This document shows positions 24,848 through 34,322 of a stretch of 64,000 nucleotides of DNA, one piece after another. The position numbers were made by a program, and so were the translations under genes. Position 1 is the first letter of the stretch, and every line of letters starts with the position of its first letter. This DNA comes from Rhodobacter viridis (GTDB taxonomy: Bacteria; Pseudomonadota; Alphaproteobacteria; Rhodobacterales; Rhodobacteraceae). The stretch is from positions 47,362-111,361 of the forward strand of contig NZ_QJTK01000011.1 in NCBI RefSeq assembly GCF_003217355.1. The letters run 5' to 3'. The notes below the pieces were generated by a model that was given only the letters and a program-made list of their open reading frames with translations, searched no databases and had not been told where the DNA came from.

Positions 24848-25870
24848 TCAGCCGTCGAGCTGCAGCAGCGTCTTGATCGCGCGGCGTTCGTCCATCGCGC
24901 GGTAGCCCTCGGCCACCTGCGCGATCGGCAGGGTCAGATCGAAGACCTTGCCGGGCTGGATGCGGCCGGTCAGAACGCGCTCCATCAGATCGGGCAGGAA
25001 GCGGCGGACGGGCGCGGGGCCGCCGAGCATCCGCTGCTGCTTGAAGAACATCTGGCTCCCGTCGAAACTGACCCCATGCGGCACGCCGACATAGCCGATC
25101 GAACCGCCGGGGCGGCACACGCCGGTGGCCTGCGCCATCGAGCCAACCGTCCCCACCGCCTCGATCACCGACGCCGCGCCGACGCCGTTCGTCAACTCCA
25201 TCACTCGCGCGATCCCCTCGGCACCGCGTTCGGACACGATATCGGTGGCCCCAAAGTCCAGCGCGAGTTTTGCGCGGCTCTCATGCCCGCTCATCGCGAT
25301 GATCCGCTCGGCCCCCATCTGGCTCGCCGCCATCACGCCCATCAGCCCGACTGCGCCATCGCCCACGACGACGACGGTGCCGCCCTGCCGCACATCGGCC
25401 GCCACCGCGCCATACCAGCCGGTGCCGAGCACGTCCGAGACCGCCAGCAGATGCGGGATCATCGCGGCATCGGGCATCTCGCGCGTGGCAACCAGCGTGC
25501 CATCGGCCAAGGGCACCCGGGCATAGGGCGCCTGCGCCCCCGACATGAATTCGCGCTGTTCGCAGGAGGACTGAAAGCCGAACTGGCAATGCGGGCAGGT
25601 GTTGTCCGAAAGGCAGAACGAGCCGACGACGAACTGGCCGGGCTTCACCGTCCGCACCTCCGAGCCCACCTCGACCACCACGCCGCAATATTCGTGGCCC
25701 ATGTGCACGGGGGCCTCGATCGGGTTTGCGCCGCGCCAGGGCCAGAGGTCCGAGCCGCAGATGCAGGTGGCCGAAAGCTTGAGGATCGCATCGGTCGGTT
25801 TCAGGATTTTCGGGTCCTCGACGCGCTCGTAGCGAACGTCGCCGGGGCCGTGCATCACGGTGGCATACAT
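24848..25870 (-). CDS. Zinc-dependent alcohol dehydrogenase family protein
   Basis: The 340-residue protein is a medium-chain dehydrogenase. The catalytic zinc site is CICGSD (Cys38) with MGHE (His59, Glu60), four cysteines (86, 92, 95, 103) fit the structural zinc lobe, and the nucleotide site is VVVVGDGAVGLMGVMAA. It probably oxidises an alcohol or reduces an aldehyde with NAD(P)H; the substrate is unknown. It is divergent from a LysR gene with a candidate operator in between, so expression is likely induced by its substrate. Confidence 0.9.
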   Translation of the reverse strand: MYATVMHGPGDVRYERVEDPKILKPTDAILKLSATCICGSDLWPWRGANPIEAPVHMGHEYCGVVVEVGSEVRTVKPGQFVVGSFCLSDNTCPHCQFGFQSSCEQREFMSGAQAPYARVPLADGTLVATREMPDAAMIPHLLAVSDVLGTGWYGAVAADVRQGGTVVVVGDGAVGLMGVMAASQMGAERIIAMSGHESRAKLALDFGATDIVSERGAEGIARVMELTNGVGAASVIEAVGTVGSMAQATGVCRPGGSIGYVGVPHGVSFDGSQMFFKQQRMLGGPAPVRRFLPDLMERVLTGRIQPGKVFDLTLPIAQVAEGYRAMDERRAIKTLLQLDG

Positions 25871-25936
25871 GGGGGAACCTTTCGATCTGTGCTTTGGGAG
25901 GTAAGCTAGGGACTTCGCGGCATGGCGATAATGCGC

Positions 25937-25955
25937 TAGATGCAGATTGCAGCTA
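25937..25955. promoter_or_regulatory. Imperfect palindrome, candidate LysR operator
   Basis: TAGATGCA and TGCAGCTA flank a three-base centre and are inverse copies at 7 of 8 positions. The site lies in the 101-bp region between the divergent dehydrogenase and LysR genes, 17 bases before the LysR start, where an autoregulatory operator is expected. Confidence 0.4.
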
Positions 25956-25971
25956 TCTTCGGGGAATATGA

Positions 25972-26862
25972 ATGCGGCGGGATGAAATGGGCGATCTGAT
26001 CGCCTTTCTGGCGGTGGCGGAGGAGCGCAGCTTCACCCGCGCGGCGGCCCGGCTTGGCACCTCGCAAAGTGCGGTCAGCGCGGTGGTGCGGCGGCTGGAG
26101 GAGCGGCTGGCCGTGCGCTTGTTGACCCGCACGACGCGCGCGGTTTCGGTGACGGAGGCCGGGCAAAAGCTGGTCGAGACGCTGCGCCCCGCTTTTGACG
26201 GCATCGAAGCGCAGCTGGCGGCGCTGGATGACATCCGCGCCCGGCCTTCGGGGACGATCCGGCTGACCGCCTCGCACCATTCCGCCCGGATCGTGCTGCC
26301 CGCCGTCACGCGGCTGATGGCCGATCACCCCGCGGTCAAGGTCGAGATCTCGGCCGAGGCGCGCTTCGTCGACATCGCGAAAGAGGGGTTCGATGCCGGG
26401 ATCCGGCTGGGCGAAAGCCTGGATCGTGACATGATCGGGGTGCGGATCTCCCCCGATCTGGAGATGATCGTCGCGGGGGCGCCTGACTATTTCGCGCGCC
26501 ATCCGGTGCCGCAGGTGCCGCAGGATCTGACCGGGCAGGACTGTCTGAACCTGCGGCTGCCGACGCTGGGCGGGCTTTACGCCTGGGAGTTCGAGCGCGA
26601 CGGACGGCCGCTCACGGTCCGGGTCGAGGGGCCCTTTACCAGCAATGACCCGGATCTGCTGATCGCGGTGGCGCTGGCCGGGCGCGGGCTTGTCTGCCTG
26701 CCCTCGGACCTGCTGACGGGCCATGTGCGGGACGGCCGGCTGATCCGGGTGCTCTCCGACTCGTGCCCGCCGTTTCCGGGCTACCACCTGTATTACCCGA
26801 GCAGCCGCCAGATCACCCCCGCCTTCCGCCTGCTGATCGATGCGCTGCGCTGGCGCGGCTGA
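25972..26862 (+). CDS. LysR-type transcriptional regulator
   Basis: The 296-residue protein has a LysR helix-turn-helix at residues 5-65 (MGDLIAFLAVAEERSFTRAA, QSAVSAVVRRLEERLAVRLL) and a substrate-binding domain after residue 90, with the CrgA/AaeR-like stretch PSGTIRLTASHHSARIVL. It is divergent from the zinc alcohol dehydrogenase gene and is its probable regulator. The ATG at 25972 follows GGGGA; a second ATG at 25987 gives the more common N-terminus MGDL and cannot be excluded. The 3' end is convergent with the aldo/keto reductase gene, 20 bp away. Confidence 0.9.
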   Translation: MRRDEMGDLIAFLAVAEERSFTRAAARLGTSQSAVSAVVRRLEERLAVRLLTRTTRAVSVTEAGQKLVETLRPAFDGIEAQLAALDDIRARPSGTIRLTASHHSARIVLPAVTRLMADHPAVKVEISAEARFVDIAKEGFDAGIRLGESLDRDMIGVRISPDLEMIVAGAPDYFARHPVPQVPQDLTGQDCLNLRLPTLGGLYAWEFERDGRPLTVRVEGPFTSNDPDLLIAVALAGRGLVCLPSDLLTGHVRDGRLIRVLSDSCPPFPGYHLYYPSSRQITPAFRLLIDALRWRG

Positions 26863-26882
26863 TCCGCCGCCCGCCGCCCCGT

Positions 26883-28214
<1,332 letters not shown>

Positions 28215-28290
28215 GCCCTCATAGCTCAGCTGGTAGAGCAAGAAATTTGTAATTTCGAGGTCGGGAGTTCAAGTCTCTCTGGGGGCACCA
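28215..28290 (+). tRNA. tRNA-Thr (anticodon UGU)
   Basis: The 76-base sequence folds into a complete cloverleaf. The acceptor stem is GCCCTCA/TGGGGGC with one G-T pair, the D arm is GCTC...GAGC, the anticodon loop TTTGTAA gives anticodon TGT, and the T loop is TTCAAGT. The CCA end is encoded (28288-28290). Position 27-43 is an A-G mismatch and 50-64 a G-T wobble, so the arms are slightly weaker than usual. It decodes threonine ACA codons and wobble partners. Confidence 0.95.
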
Positions 28291-28293
28291 TCC

Positions 28294-28344
28294 ACATCCT
28301 GCAGCGCATCCGGCATCACAGACCCCGCGATCGCGCGCGGCTTG
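28294..28344 (+). repeat. Right copy of direct repeat flanking tRNA-Thr
   Basis: It starts four bases after the tRNA CCA end and repeats ACATCCTGCA and the 17-base block CGATCGCGCGCGGCTTG found upstream of the tRNA. It may be a trace of a local duplication. Confidence 0.45.
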
Positions 28345-28441
28345 GGATGACCGTTTTCCCGTCCTGCCTGCCGCGCCTCATGTCGCCTTCAGCCTGCGCG
28401 CTGGCCGCGCTATGGAGAAGGTGCGCCACGAGGAATGACCG

Positions 28442-29590
28442 ATGACCGAAGACAACGACCCCCGCCTGCCGCTGGATACCGGGGTGAGCGCGGCTCCGCT
28501 CGACTTGCCGCCGCCCGGGATGGGCCGGGGGCGATGGCTCGGGATGCTGGCGCTGGTGGCACTGGCCGCCGGGGCGGGGTTCTTCGTCGCCGCACGGCGC
28601 GCGCCGCCGCCTGCTGCGCCGGTGGTTGCCGCGCCCGAAGCGCCCTTTGCGGCCGAGGATGTCGTGGGCATGGCCCGGTTGATGCCGAAGGGCGATGTGG
28701 CCGTGGTGGCCGCGCCCTATGGCTCGGGCGATGCGCGGGTGGCGGAAATTCTGGTGGCCGAGGGGGCGCGGGTGGACAAGGGCACCCCGGTCGCGCGGCT
28801 CGACAATGAAGCGGCATTGCAGAGCGCCATTCTGGCGGCCAAGGCCGATCTTGCGGTGCGCGAAGCGGCGCTGGTGCAGGTGAAGGCCGCGGTGCAGGCC
28901 AGCCGCGACGAGGCGCAGGCGGCACTGGATCAGGCGCGCTCGGCCGCCACGGAAGCCGCGGCCAGCCTGACCCGGACCGAGGCCCTGCATGCCCGCGGCG
29001 TGGCGACGACGGCGACGCTTGATGCCGTGCGCGCAACCGCCGAGGAAACCCGGCTTGCGGTGATCCGCGCCGAGGCGACGCTCGCGCGCTATACGGCGGT
29101 TGCGCTGGAAGCCCAGCCCGACGTGACCGTGGCCGAGCGCAATCTGGCCGCCGCAAGGGCGAGCCTTGCGCGCGCCGAGCTTGATCTTGAGCGCGCGCTG
29201 GTCGTGGCGCCGATCACCGGCACGGTGCTTGATGTCATCGCGACGCCGGGGGGCAAGCCGCCCTCGGACGGCATCCTGACGATGGGCGACGTCGGTCAGA
29301 TGATGGCCGAGGCGGAGATCTGGCAAGATCGCATCGGCTTCGTGAAACCCGGTCAGCGCGTCAGCTTGCTCTCGCGCGCCTTTCCCGCGCCGCTTTCGGG
29401 CCGTGTCGAGAGCATCGGCCTGACGGTCGGGCGGCAGGGGCTGATTTCGGAGGACAGCGCGGCGAATACCGATGCGCGGGTGGTCAAGGTGCTGATCGCG
29501 CTTGATCCCGAGGCCTCGAAACAGGCGGCGGGCCTCACCGATCTCGAGGTGATCGCCCATATCGACACCGCCGCCAAGGTCACCCCATGA
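28442..29590 (+). CDS. HlyD/DevB-like membrane fusion protein
   Basis: The 382-residue protein has a cytoplasmic N-terminus, one transmembrane helix near residues 32-52, an Ala/Glu/Arg-rich coiled coil (about 115-240) and beta-barrel/lipoyl halves on both sides (VAEILVAEGARVDKGTPVARLDNEAA and ALVVAPITGTVLDVIATPGG, each visible by these core words). This is the plan of DevB, the adaptor of DevBCA ATP-driven exporters. It should link the inner membrane complex encoded downstream to an outer membrane TolC, which is not encoded here. Its stop overlaps the downstream start by four bases. Confidence 0.88.
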   Translation: MTEDNDPRLPLDTGVSAAPLDLPPPGMGRGRWLGMLALVALAAGAGFFVAARRAPPPAAPVVAAPEAPFAAEDVVGMARLMPKGDVAVVAAPYGSGDARVAEILVAEGARVDKGTPVARLDNEAALQSAILAAKADLAVREAALVQVKAAVQASRDEAQAALDQARSAATEAAASLTRTEALHARGVATTATLDAVRATAEETRLAVIRAEATLARYTAVALEAQPDVTVAERNLAAARASLARAELDLERALVVAPITGTVLDVIATPGGKPPSDGILTMGDVGQMMAEAEIWQDRIGFVKPGQRVSLLSRAFPAPLSGRVESIGLTVGRQGLISEDSAANTDARVVKVLIALDPEASKQAAGLTDLEVIAHIDTAAKVTP

Positions 29591-30759
29591 GCCGTCTTCT
29601 GCAACGGTTGTTCGGGCGCCTGCCGGTCGGCTGGCTGCAATTGACGCACAACCGCACCCGGTTCTTTGCCGCGCTGGCGGGCGTCGCCTTTGCCAATGTG
29701 CTCGTCTTCGTGCAGCTGGGGATCATGAATTCCATGTCCTCGGCGGCGGTCCGGCCCTATGCCTTCTTCTCCGCCGATATCATGATTTCCGCCCATGATG
29801 CCAATACCTTGTCAGACGGAGCGAATGTCGCCCGGCAATGGCTTTATCAGGCGCTGGCCGACCCGGAGGTGGCCGAGGGCATGGGGCTTTACGTCACCAA
29901 CGTGCCCTGGGATCGCGGCATGACCGACATCAGCCTGACCACCTTCGGCGTCGATCCGTTCCAGCCGCAGTTCCTGACCGGGACGCTTGGCCCGGATGCG
30001 GGCTTTCTGCAGCTGCGCGACGCGGCCTTGCTCGACCGGCTCGCGCGCGGCTTCAACCGCGCCGATGCCGCCGGGATCAGCCCCGCGACGCCGCTCAGCT
30101 TCGAGACCGAGCGCCGGACCCTCACCGCCTGGACCACCTTCGCGGGCGGCGGCGGCTTTGGCTCGGATGGCTACATGTTCGTCTCGGATCAGACCTTCCT
30201 GCGGCTTTTCCCGGCCCGCCGCGCGGCGGCGCCCGACCACATCCTGTTGCGCGTCACACCGGGCGCAGATGTCGCGGCGGTGGTGACGCGGCTCAAGGCG
30301 ACCCTTTCCGACCCCGGCCTGCGCATCCGCTCCTTTGCCGACGCCAAGGCCGAGGACCTGCGCTATCAGCAGACCCGCCGTCCCACCGGTGTCGTCTTCG
30401 GTTTTGGCGTGCTGATCGGCGTGCTGGTCGGGCTGGTCATCGTCTATCAGGTGCTTTCCTCCGACGTTGCCGACCATTTGCGCGAATATGCGACCTTCAA
30501 GGCGATGGGCTACCGGCCAAGCTTCTTTCTGGGCGTCGTCTTCGAAGAGGCGCTGGTGCTGGGCGTTCTGGGCTTCATCCCCGGCATGATCTTTGGCGGC
30601 GGGATCCTGACGCTGATGGGCAAGGTCACGACGCTGCCTTTGCGGATGACGCCCGACATGGCCCTCAGCGTGTTTCTGGGCACGGTTCTGTTCTCGGCGC
30701 TCTCGGGTGCGATCGCGACGCGCCGTCTGGCGGCGGCCGATCCGGCCGATCTGTTCTGA
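29587..30759 (+). CDS. DevC-like ABC exporter permease
   Basis: The 390-residue protein has one transmembrane helix near residue 30 (NRTRFFAALAGVAFANVLVF), a large periplasmic domain (about 55-265) and three helices in the C-terminal third (FGVLIGVLVGLVIVYQVL and others), which is the MacB/FtsX topology. The N-terminal sequence GWLQLTHNRTRFFAALAGVAF (shown in part) is typical of DevC. It starts inside the end of the fusion protein gene (ATGA) and is followed after 9 bp by the ATPase gene. Confidence 0.9.
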   Translation: MSRLLQRLFGRLPVGWLQLTHNRTRFFAALAGVAFANVLVFVQLGIMNSMSSAAVRPYAFFSADIMISAHDANTLSDGANVARQWLYQALADPEVAEGMGLYVTNVPWDRGMTDISLTTFGVDPFQPQFLTGTLGPDAGFLQLRDAALLDRLARGFNRADAAGISPATPLSFETERRTLTAWTTFAGGGGFGSDGYMFVSDQTFLRLFPARRAAAPDHILLRVTPGADVAAVVTRLKATLSDPGLRIRSFADAKAEDLRYQQTRRPTGVVFGFGVLIGVLVGLVIVYQVLSSDVADHLREYATFKAMGYRPSFFLGVVFEEALVLGVLGFIPGMIFGGGILTLMGKVTTLPLRMTPDMALSVFLGTVLFSALSGAIATRRLAAADPADLF

Positions 30760-30768
30760 GGGGGTGCG

Positions 30769-31461
30769 ATGACCGAGATCACCGTTTCTGCCGAGCGTCT
30801 GAGCCATTGGTTCGGGCAGGGCGAGACCCGCAAACAGGCGCTGTTCGATGTGTCGCTGGCGCTGCCGCGCGGCTCTTTCACCGTGTTGATGGGGCCGTCG
30901 GGCTCCGGCAAGACCACGGTTCTGACGCTTCTGGGCTGTCTGCGCGCGGTGCAGGCGGGATCGGTGCGGCTCTTGGGGCACGAGTTGCACGGCGCGCCCG
31001 AGCCGCATCTGGTGGCGCTGCGGCGTCGTCTTGGCTTCATCTTCCAGATGCACAACCTGCATGAAAGCCTGACCGCGGCGCAGAATGTGATCATGGGGCT
31101 GCAGGTGCATCCGGGCGTGCCCGACGCGACGGCGCGGGCGGCGGCGGCGCAGGTTCTGGGCCTTGTGGGGCTCTCGGACCGGATCGATTACCTGCCCGCG
31201 AACCTCTCGGGCGGGCAGAAGCAGCGGGTGGCGGTGGCGCGCGCGCTCGTCGGCAACCCGGCGCTGGTTCTGGCCGATGAACCCACTGCCGCGCTCGACA
31301 AGGACACGGCCGCCGGGGTGGTCGATCTTCTGAAACGCATGGGCGCCGCGCGGGGCACGACGACGCTTCTTGTCACCCATGACAACCGGATTCTGGATCG
31401 CGCCGATCGCATCCTGACGCTGGAAGACGGCCGCATCGTCAAGGTCGAAGACCGCGCGTGA
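30769..31461 (+). CDS. DevA-like ABC exporter ATPase
   Basis: The 230-residue ATPase shows Walker A GPSGSGKTT, Q-loop FQMHNLHESLTA, signature LSGGQKQRVAVARAL and Walker B LVLADEPTAALD. The phrase GFIFQMHNLHESLTAAQNV is typical of the DevA branch of MacB/LolD-type ATPases (shown within one field as FIFQMHNLHESLTA). It energises the DevBCA-type tripartite export of an unidentified, perhaps glycolipid-like, compound. The ATG follows GAGGGG. The gene is convergent with the next one, 9 bp away. Confidence 0.92.
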   Translation: MTEITVSAERLSHWFGQGETRKQALFDVSLALPRGSFTVLMGPSGSGKTTVLTLLGCLRAVQAGSVRLLGHELHGAPEPHLVALRRRLGFIFQMHNLHESLTAAQNVIMGLQVHPGVPDATARAAAAQVLGLVGLSDRIDYLPANLSGGQKQRVAVARALVGNPALVLADEPTAALDKDTAAGVVDLLKRMGAARGTTTLLVTHDNRILDRADRILTLEDGRIVKVEDRA

Positions 31462-31470
31462 CCGCTGCCC

Positions 31471-33117
31471 TCAGCCGGCAAACCGGCTTTTCGGCATCCG
31501 CAGCGGCACGAAAGTCTCGGCCGAGGCGCGGTTCCAGCGGTCCAGCCAGACCTGCAGATCGGGATGGTTCGAGCCGTTGATCAGGAAGCCTTCGGGCAGG
31601 TCTTCGAAGACCTCGTTGCCGTCCTGAAACGCATTGTCCTTTTCGCGGAACATGAAGTGATAGGGCAGGAATTCGGACGGATGCGAGAGCCCCGCGGCGC
31701 CGACAAGTTCGCCGAGCGCATGCAGCGTGTTCTTGTGGAACCGCGCGACGCGCTGGGTCTTGTCGCCGACATCCAGCGCCTGCATCCGCCGCGGATCCTG
31801 CGTCGCGATGCCCGCGGGGCAGCGGTTCGTGTGGCAGGACTGCGCCTGAATGCAGCCGATCGCGAACATGTAGCCGCGCGCCGAGTTGCACCAGTCCGCC
31901 CCCAGCGCCATCGCCCGCGCGATGTCATAGGCCGAGACGATCTTGCCCGCCGCGCCTATGCGGATGCGATCGCGCAGCCCGGCGCCGCGAAGCAGGTTGT
32001 GGACGAAATGCAGCCCCTCGAGCATCGGCATGCCGACGCGGTTGACGAATTCGAGCGGCGCCGCCCCGGTCCCGCCCTCCTTGCCGTCGACAACGATGAA
32101 ATCGGGCGTCGTGCCGGTCTCGATCATCGCCTTGACCAGACACATGAATTCGCGCCGATGCCCGATGCAGAGCTTGAAGCCCACGGGCTTGCCGCCGGAC
32201 AATTCCCGCAGCTGCCGGATGAAGGCCATGAATTCCAGCGGCGTCGAAAACGCCGGATGCGCCGCGGGCGAGACGCAATCGCGCCCCATCGGAATTCCCC
32301 GCGCCTCGGCGATCTCGGGCGAGATCTTCGAGGCGGGCAGCATCCCGCCATGCCCCGGCTTCGCGCCCTGACTCAGCTTGATCTCGATCATCTTGATCTG
32401 CGGATCGCGGGCTTGCGCCGCGAATTTCTCGGGGGAGAAGCTGCCATCGTCATTGCGGCAGCCGAAATAGCCCGAGGCGATCTGATAGACCAGATCGCCG
32501 CCGCCCTCGCGGTGATAGCGGCTGATCCCGCCCTCGCCGGTGTCATGGGCAAAGCCGCCGATCTTCGCGCCGCGGTTCAGCGCCGAGATCGCATTGGCCG
32601 ACAGCGCGCCGAAACTCATCGCCGAGATGTTGTAGACCGAGGCGTCATAGGGCTGGGTGCAGTCCGGCCCGCCGACCCGGACGCGGAAATTCGTGTCCTT
32701 GATCGTCTTCGGCACGATCGAATGCGTCAGCCAGTTGAAGCCCGAGGCATAGACGGATTCGACGGTGCCGAAGGGGCGCTTGTCCTCGACGCCCTTGGCG
32801 CGCTGATAGACGAGACCGCGGATCTCGCGGCTGAAGGGCACCTCGTCGAAGTCGGATTCAAAGAAATACTGCCGGAATTCGGGGCCGATGCTTTCGATCA
32901 TGTAGCGCAGATGGCCGATGACCGGATAGTTGCGCAAGATCGCGTGGCGGCGCTGGTTCAGGTCGTAAACGCCCACCACGCTCAGCCCCGCCGCGATCAG
33001 GAAGATGGCCAGCACCCAAAGCGCGGGCACGATCAGCAGCACGATGCCGAAGATCAGTGTCAAAAGCAGGGCCGCCATGAAGGGGACATAACGGATATTG
33101 AGGCGCAGCTTGGGCAT
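31471..33117 (-). CDS. Membrane-anchored FMN glutamate-synthase-like protein (YerD-like)
   Basis: The 548-residue protein begins with two hydrophobic segments (residues about 12-50) and continues as the FMN/[3Fe-4S] domain of glutamate synthase: ISAMSFGALSANAISALNRG (ends ISAMSFG and LNRG), DTGEGGIS, LSQGAKPGHGGMLP, VVDGKEGGTGAAP and the cluster motif C-x5-C-x4-C in CIQAQSCHTNRCPAG. It lacks the amidotransferase and the C-terminal GltB structural domain, as in Bacillus YerD. It may oxidise or make an amino acid at the membrane, but its reaction is not established. The ATG at 33117 has a weak ribosome binding site. Confidence 0.88.
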   Translation of the reverse strand: MPKLRLNIRYVPFMAALLLTLIFGIVLLIVPALWVLAIFLIAAGLSVVGVYDLNQRRHAILRNYPVIGHLRYMIESIGPEFRQYFFESDFDEVPFSREIRGLVYQRAKGVEDKRPFGTVESVYASGFNWLTHSIVPKTIKDTNFRVRVGGPDCTQPYDASVYNISAMSFGALSANAISALNRGAKIGGFAHDTGEGGISRYHREGGGDLVYQIASGYFGCRNDDGSFSPEKFAAQARDPQIKMIEIKLSQGAKPGHGGMLPASKISPEIAEARGIPMGRDCVSPAAHPAFSTPLEFMAFIRQLRELSGGKPVGFKLCIGHRREFMCLVKAMIETGTTPDFIVVDGKEGGTGAAPLEFVNRVGMPMLEGLHFVHNLLRGAGLRDRIRIGAAGKIVSAYDIARAMALGADWCNSARGYMFAIGCIQAQSCHTNRCPAGIATQDPRRMQALDVGDKTQRVARFHKNTLHALGELVGAAGLSHPSEFLPYHFMFREKDNAFQDGNEVFEDLPEGFLINGSNHPDLQVWLDRWNRASAETFVPLRMPKSRFAG

Positions 33118-33217
33118 GACGGGCTCTGGGCAAGGGGCGTTGGCCAATTTGAAAGCACGGCCCGGGGCACAAGACAAGCACGCGCTGCGTAAAGATGTGC
33201 GCGTGTTTGATCTTAAA

Positions 33218-34147
33218 TCAGCTTGTCCCGTCGCGCCGGGCGGCTTCCGCTGCCTCGGCCGCCTGTGCGACCTGGCACAGCCAGTCGCGGAACGCCTCGA
33301 GCGGGCGATGCGGGCCGCGTCCGCGCGGGGCGCACAGATAATAGGCCTCGTCCGAGCGCATCCGCGCATGAAGCGGCACCACGAGCCGCCCCGCGGTGAT
33401 GTCATCCTCGATCAGGAACTCGGGCAGCAGCGCGACGCCCAGCCCGACCATCGCCGCCTGCGCCACGGTGGCGAATTGGTCAAACAGCATCCCGTGCAGC
33501 GGTTGCGGCGCCATCCCCGCGCGCTCGAAGAACTTCTCCCAGGCATCCGGGCGCGAGGTCAGATGCAGAAGCGGCGCGGCCCGCAGCTCGTCGAGCGTTT
33601 TGAACGCGCGCTCTGCCGCCAGATCGGGGGCGCAGGCGGGCACGACATGCTCGCCCCGCAGCCAGGTGCACTCCGCCCCCGGCCAGTCCGGCGCGCCGAA
33701 ATGGATCGCGGCATCCACGGCCTCGGTGGCGAAATCGAACTGCGTCAGCCGGGTGACGAGGTTCAGCGTGATCCCCGGATGCGCGCCGAGAAAGTCGGGC
33801 AGCCGCGGCGCCAGCCAGCGCGTCCCGAAGGTGGGCAGGATCGCCAGCGTCAGCGTGCCGCCGCCCGGATTGGCGCGCAGATTGAGCGAGGCGGTCGAGA
33901 TCTTCTGCAGCGCCGCCCGGATTTCCCGCGCATAGGCCGCGCCGCCTTGCGTCAGCCGGATCGTCTGCTTTTCGCGGTGGAAAAGCTCGGTGCCGAGCTG
34001 CGCCTCCAGCGCCCGGATCTGCCGCGACACCGCGCTTTGCGTCAGCGACAGCTCTGCCGCCGCCGCGGTGATGCTTTGCGTGCGCGCGGCGGTTTCGAAG
34101 GCCTGCAAAAGCGCAAGCGAGGGCAGAAAACGGCGCGGGGTCTTCAT
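33218..34147 (-). CDS. LysR-type regulator, GcvA-like
   Basis: The 309-residue protein has the GcvA-type N-terminus (RFLPSLALLQAFETAARTQS, LTQSAVSRQIRALE) and a substrate-binding domain after residue 95. It is divergent from a likely pipecolate/lysine catabolic operon that begins at 34323. A perfect palindrome at 34223-34247 lies in the 175-bp region between them and contains the T-N11-A core of LysR operators, so it is the probable local regulator. The downstream gene on the same strand (31471-33117) is 100 bp away and may or may not be cotranscribed. Confidence 0.9.
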   Translation of the reverse strand: MKTPRRFLPSLALLQAFETAARTQSITAAAAELSLTQSAVSRQIRALEAQLGTELFHREKQTIRLTQGGAAYAREIRAALQKISTASLNLRANPGGGTLTLAILPTFGTRWLAPRLPDFLGAHPGITLNLVTRLTQFDFATEAVDAAIHFGAPDWPGAECTWLRGEHVVPACAPDLAAERAFKTLDELRAAPLLHLTSRPDAWEKFFERAGMAPQPLHGMLFDQFATVAQAAMVGLGVALLPEFLIEDDITAGRLVVPLHARMRSDEAYYLCAPRGRGPHRPLEAFRDWLCQVAQAAEAAEAARRDGTS

Positions 34148-34222
34148 CTTTTTCTCCGGTCCTGCCCAGTCCTTGCGCGTTCTGCCCTGCGCGACAAGCG
34201 TTTTTCGCGCCCGGTCGCGGAA

Positions 34223-34247
34223 AGGTCATTCCGAAATGGAATGACCT
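34223..34247. promoter_or_regulatory. Perfect palindrome, candidate LysR operator
   Basis: AGGTCATTCC and GGAATGACCT are exact 10-base inverse copies around the centre GAAAT, and the inner part TTCC-N5-GGAA fits the LysR T-N11-A rule. It lies 76 bp from the LysR start and 76 bp from the start of the FAD oxidase gene. Confidence 0.6.
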
Positions 34248-34322
34248 GAGACATATCGGGAATTGGCCTTCGGAGGCAAAGACGGGCAGGAAGGGTCCGG
34301 AACAGCCCCGCAGGAGGGTCAG

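Noticed and set aside
33207..33220. FNR-like sequence TTGAT-N-ATCA near the end of the LysR gene
   Set aside because: The spacing between half-sites is 5 instead of 4 bases, and the site lies at the 3' end of the LysR gene, far from a promoter of an obvious FNR target.
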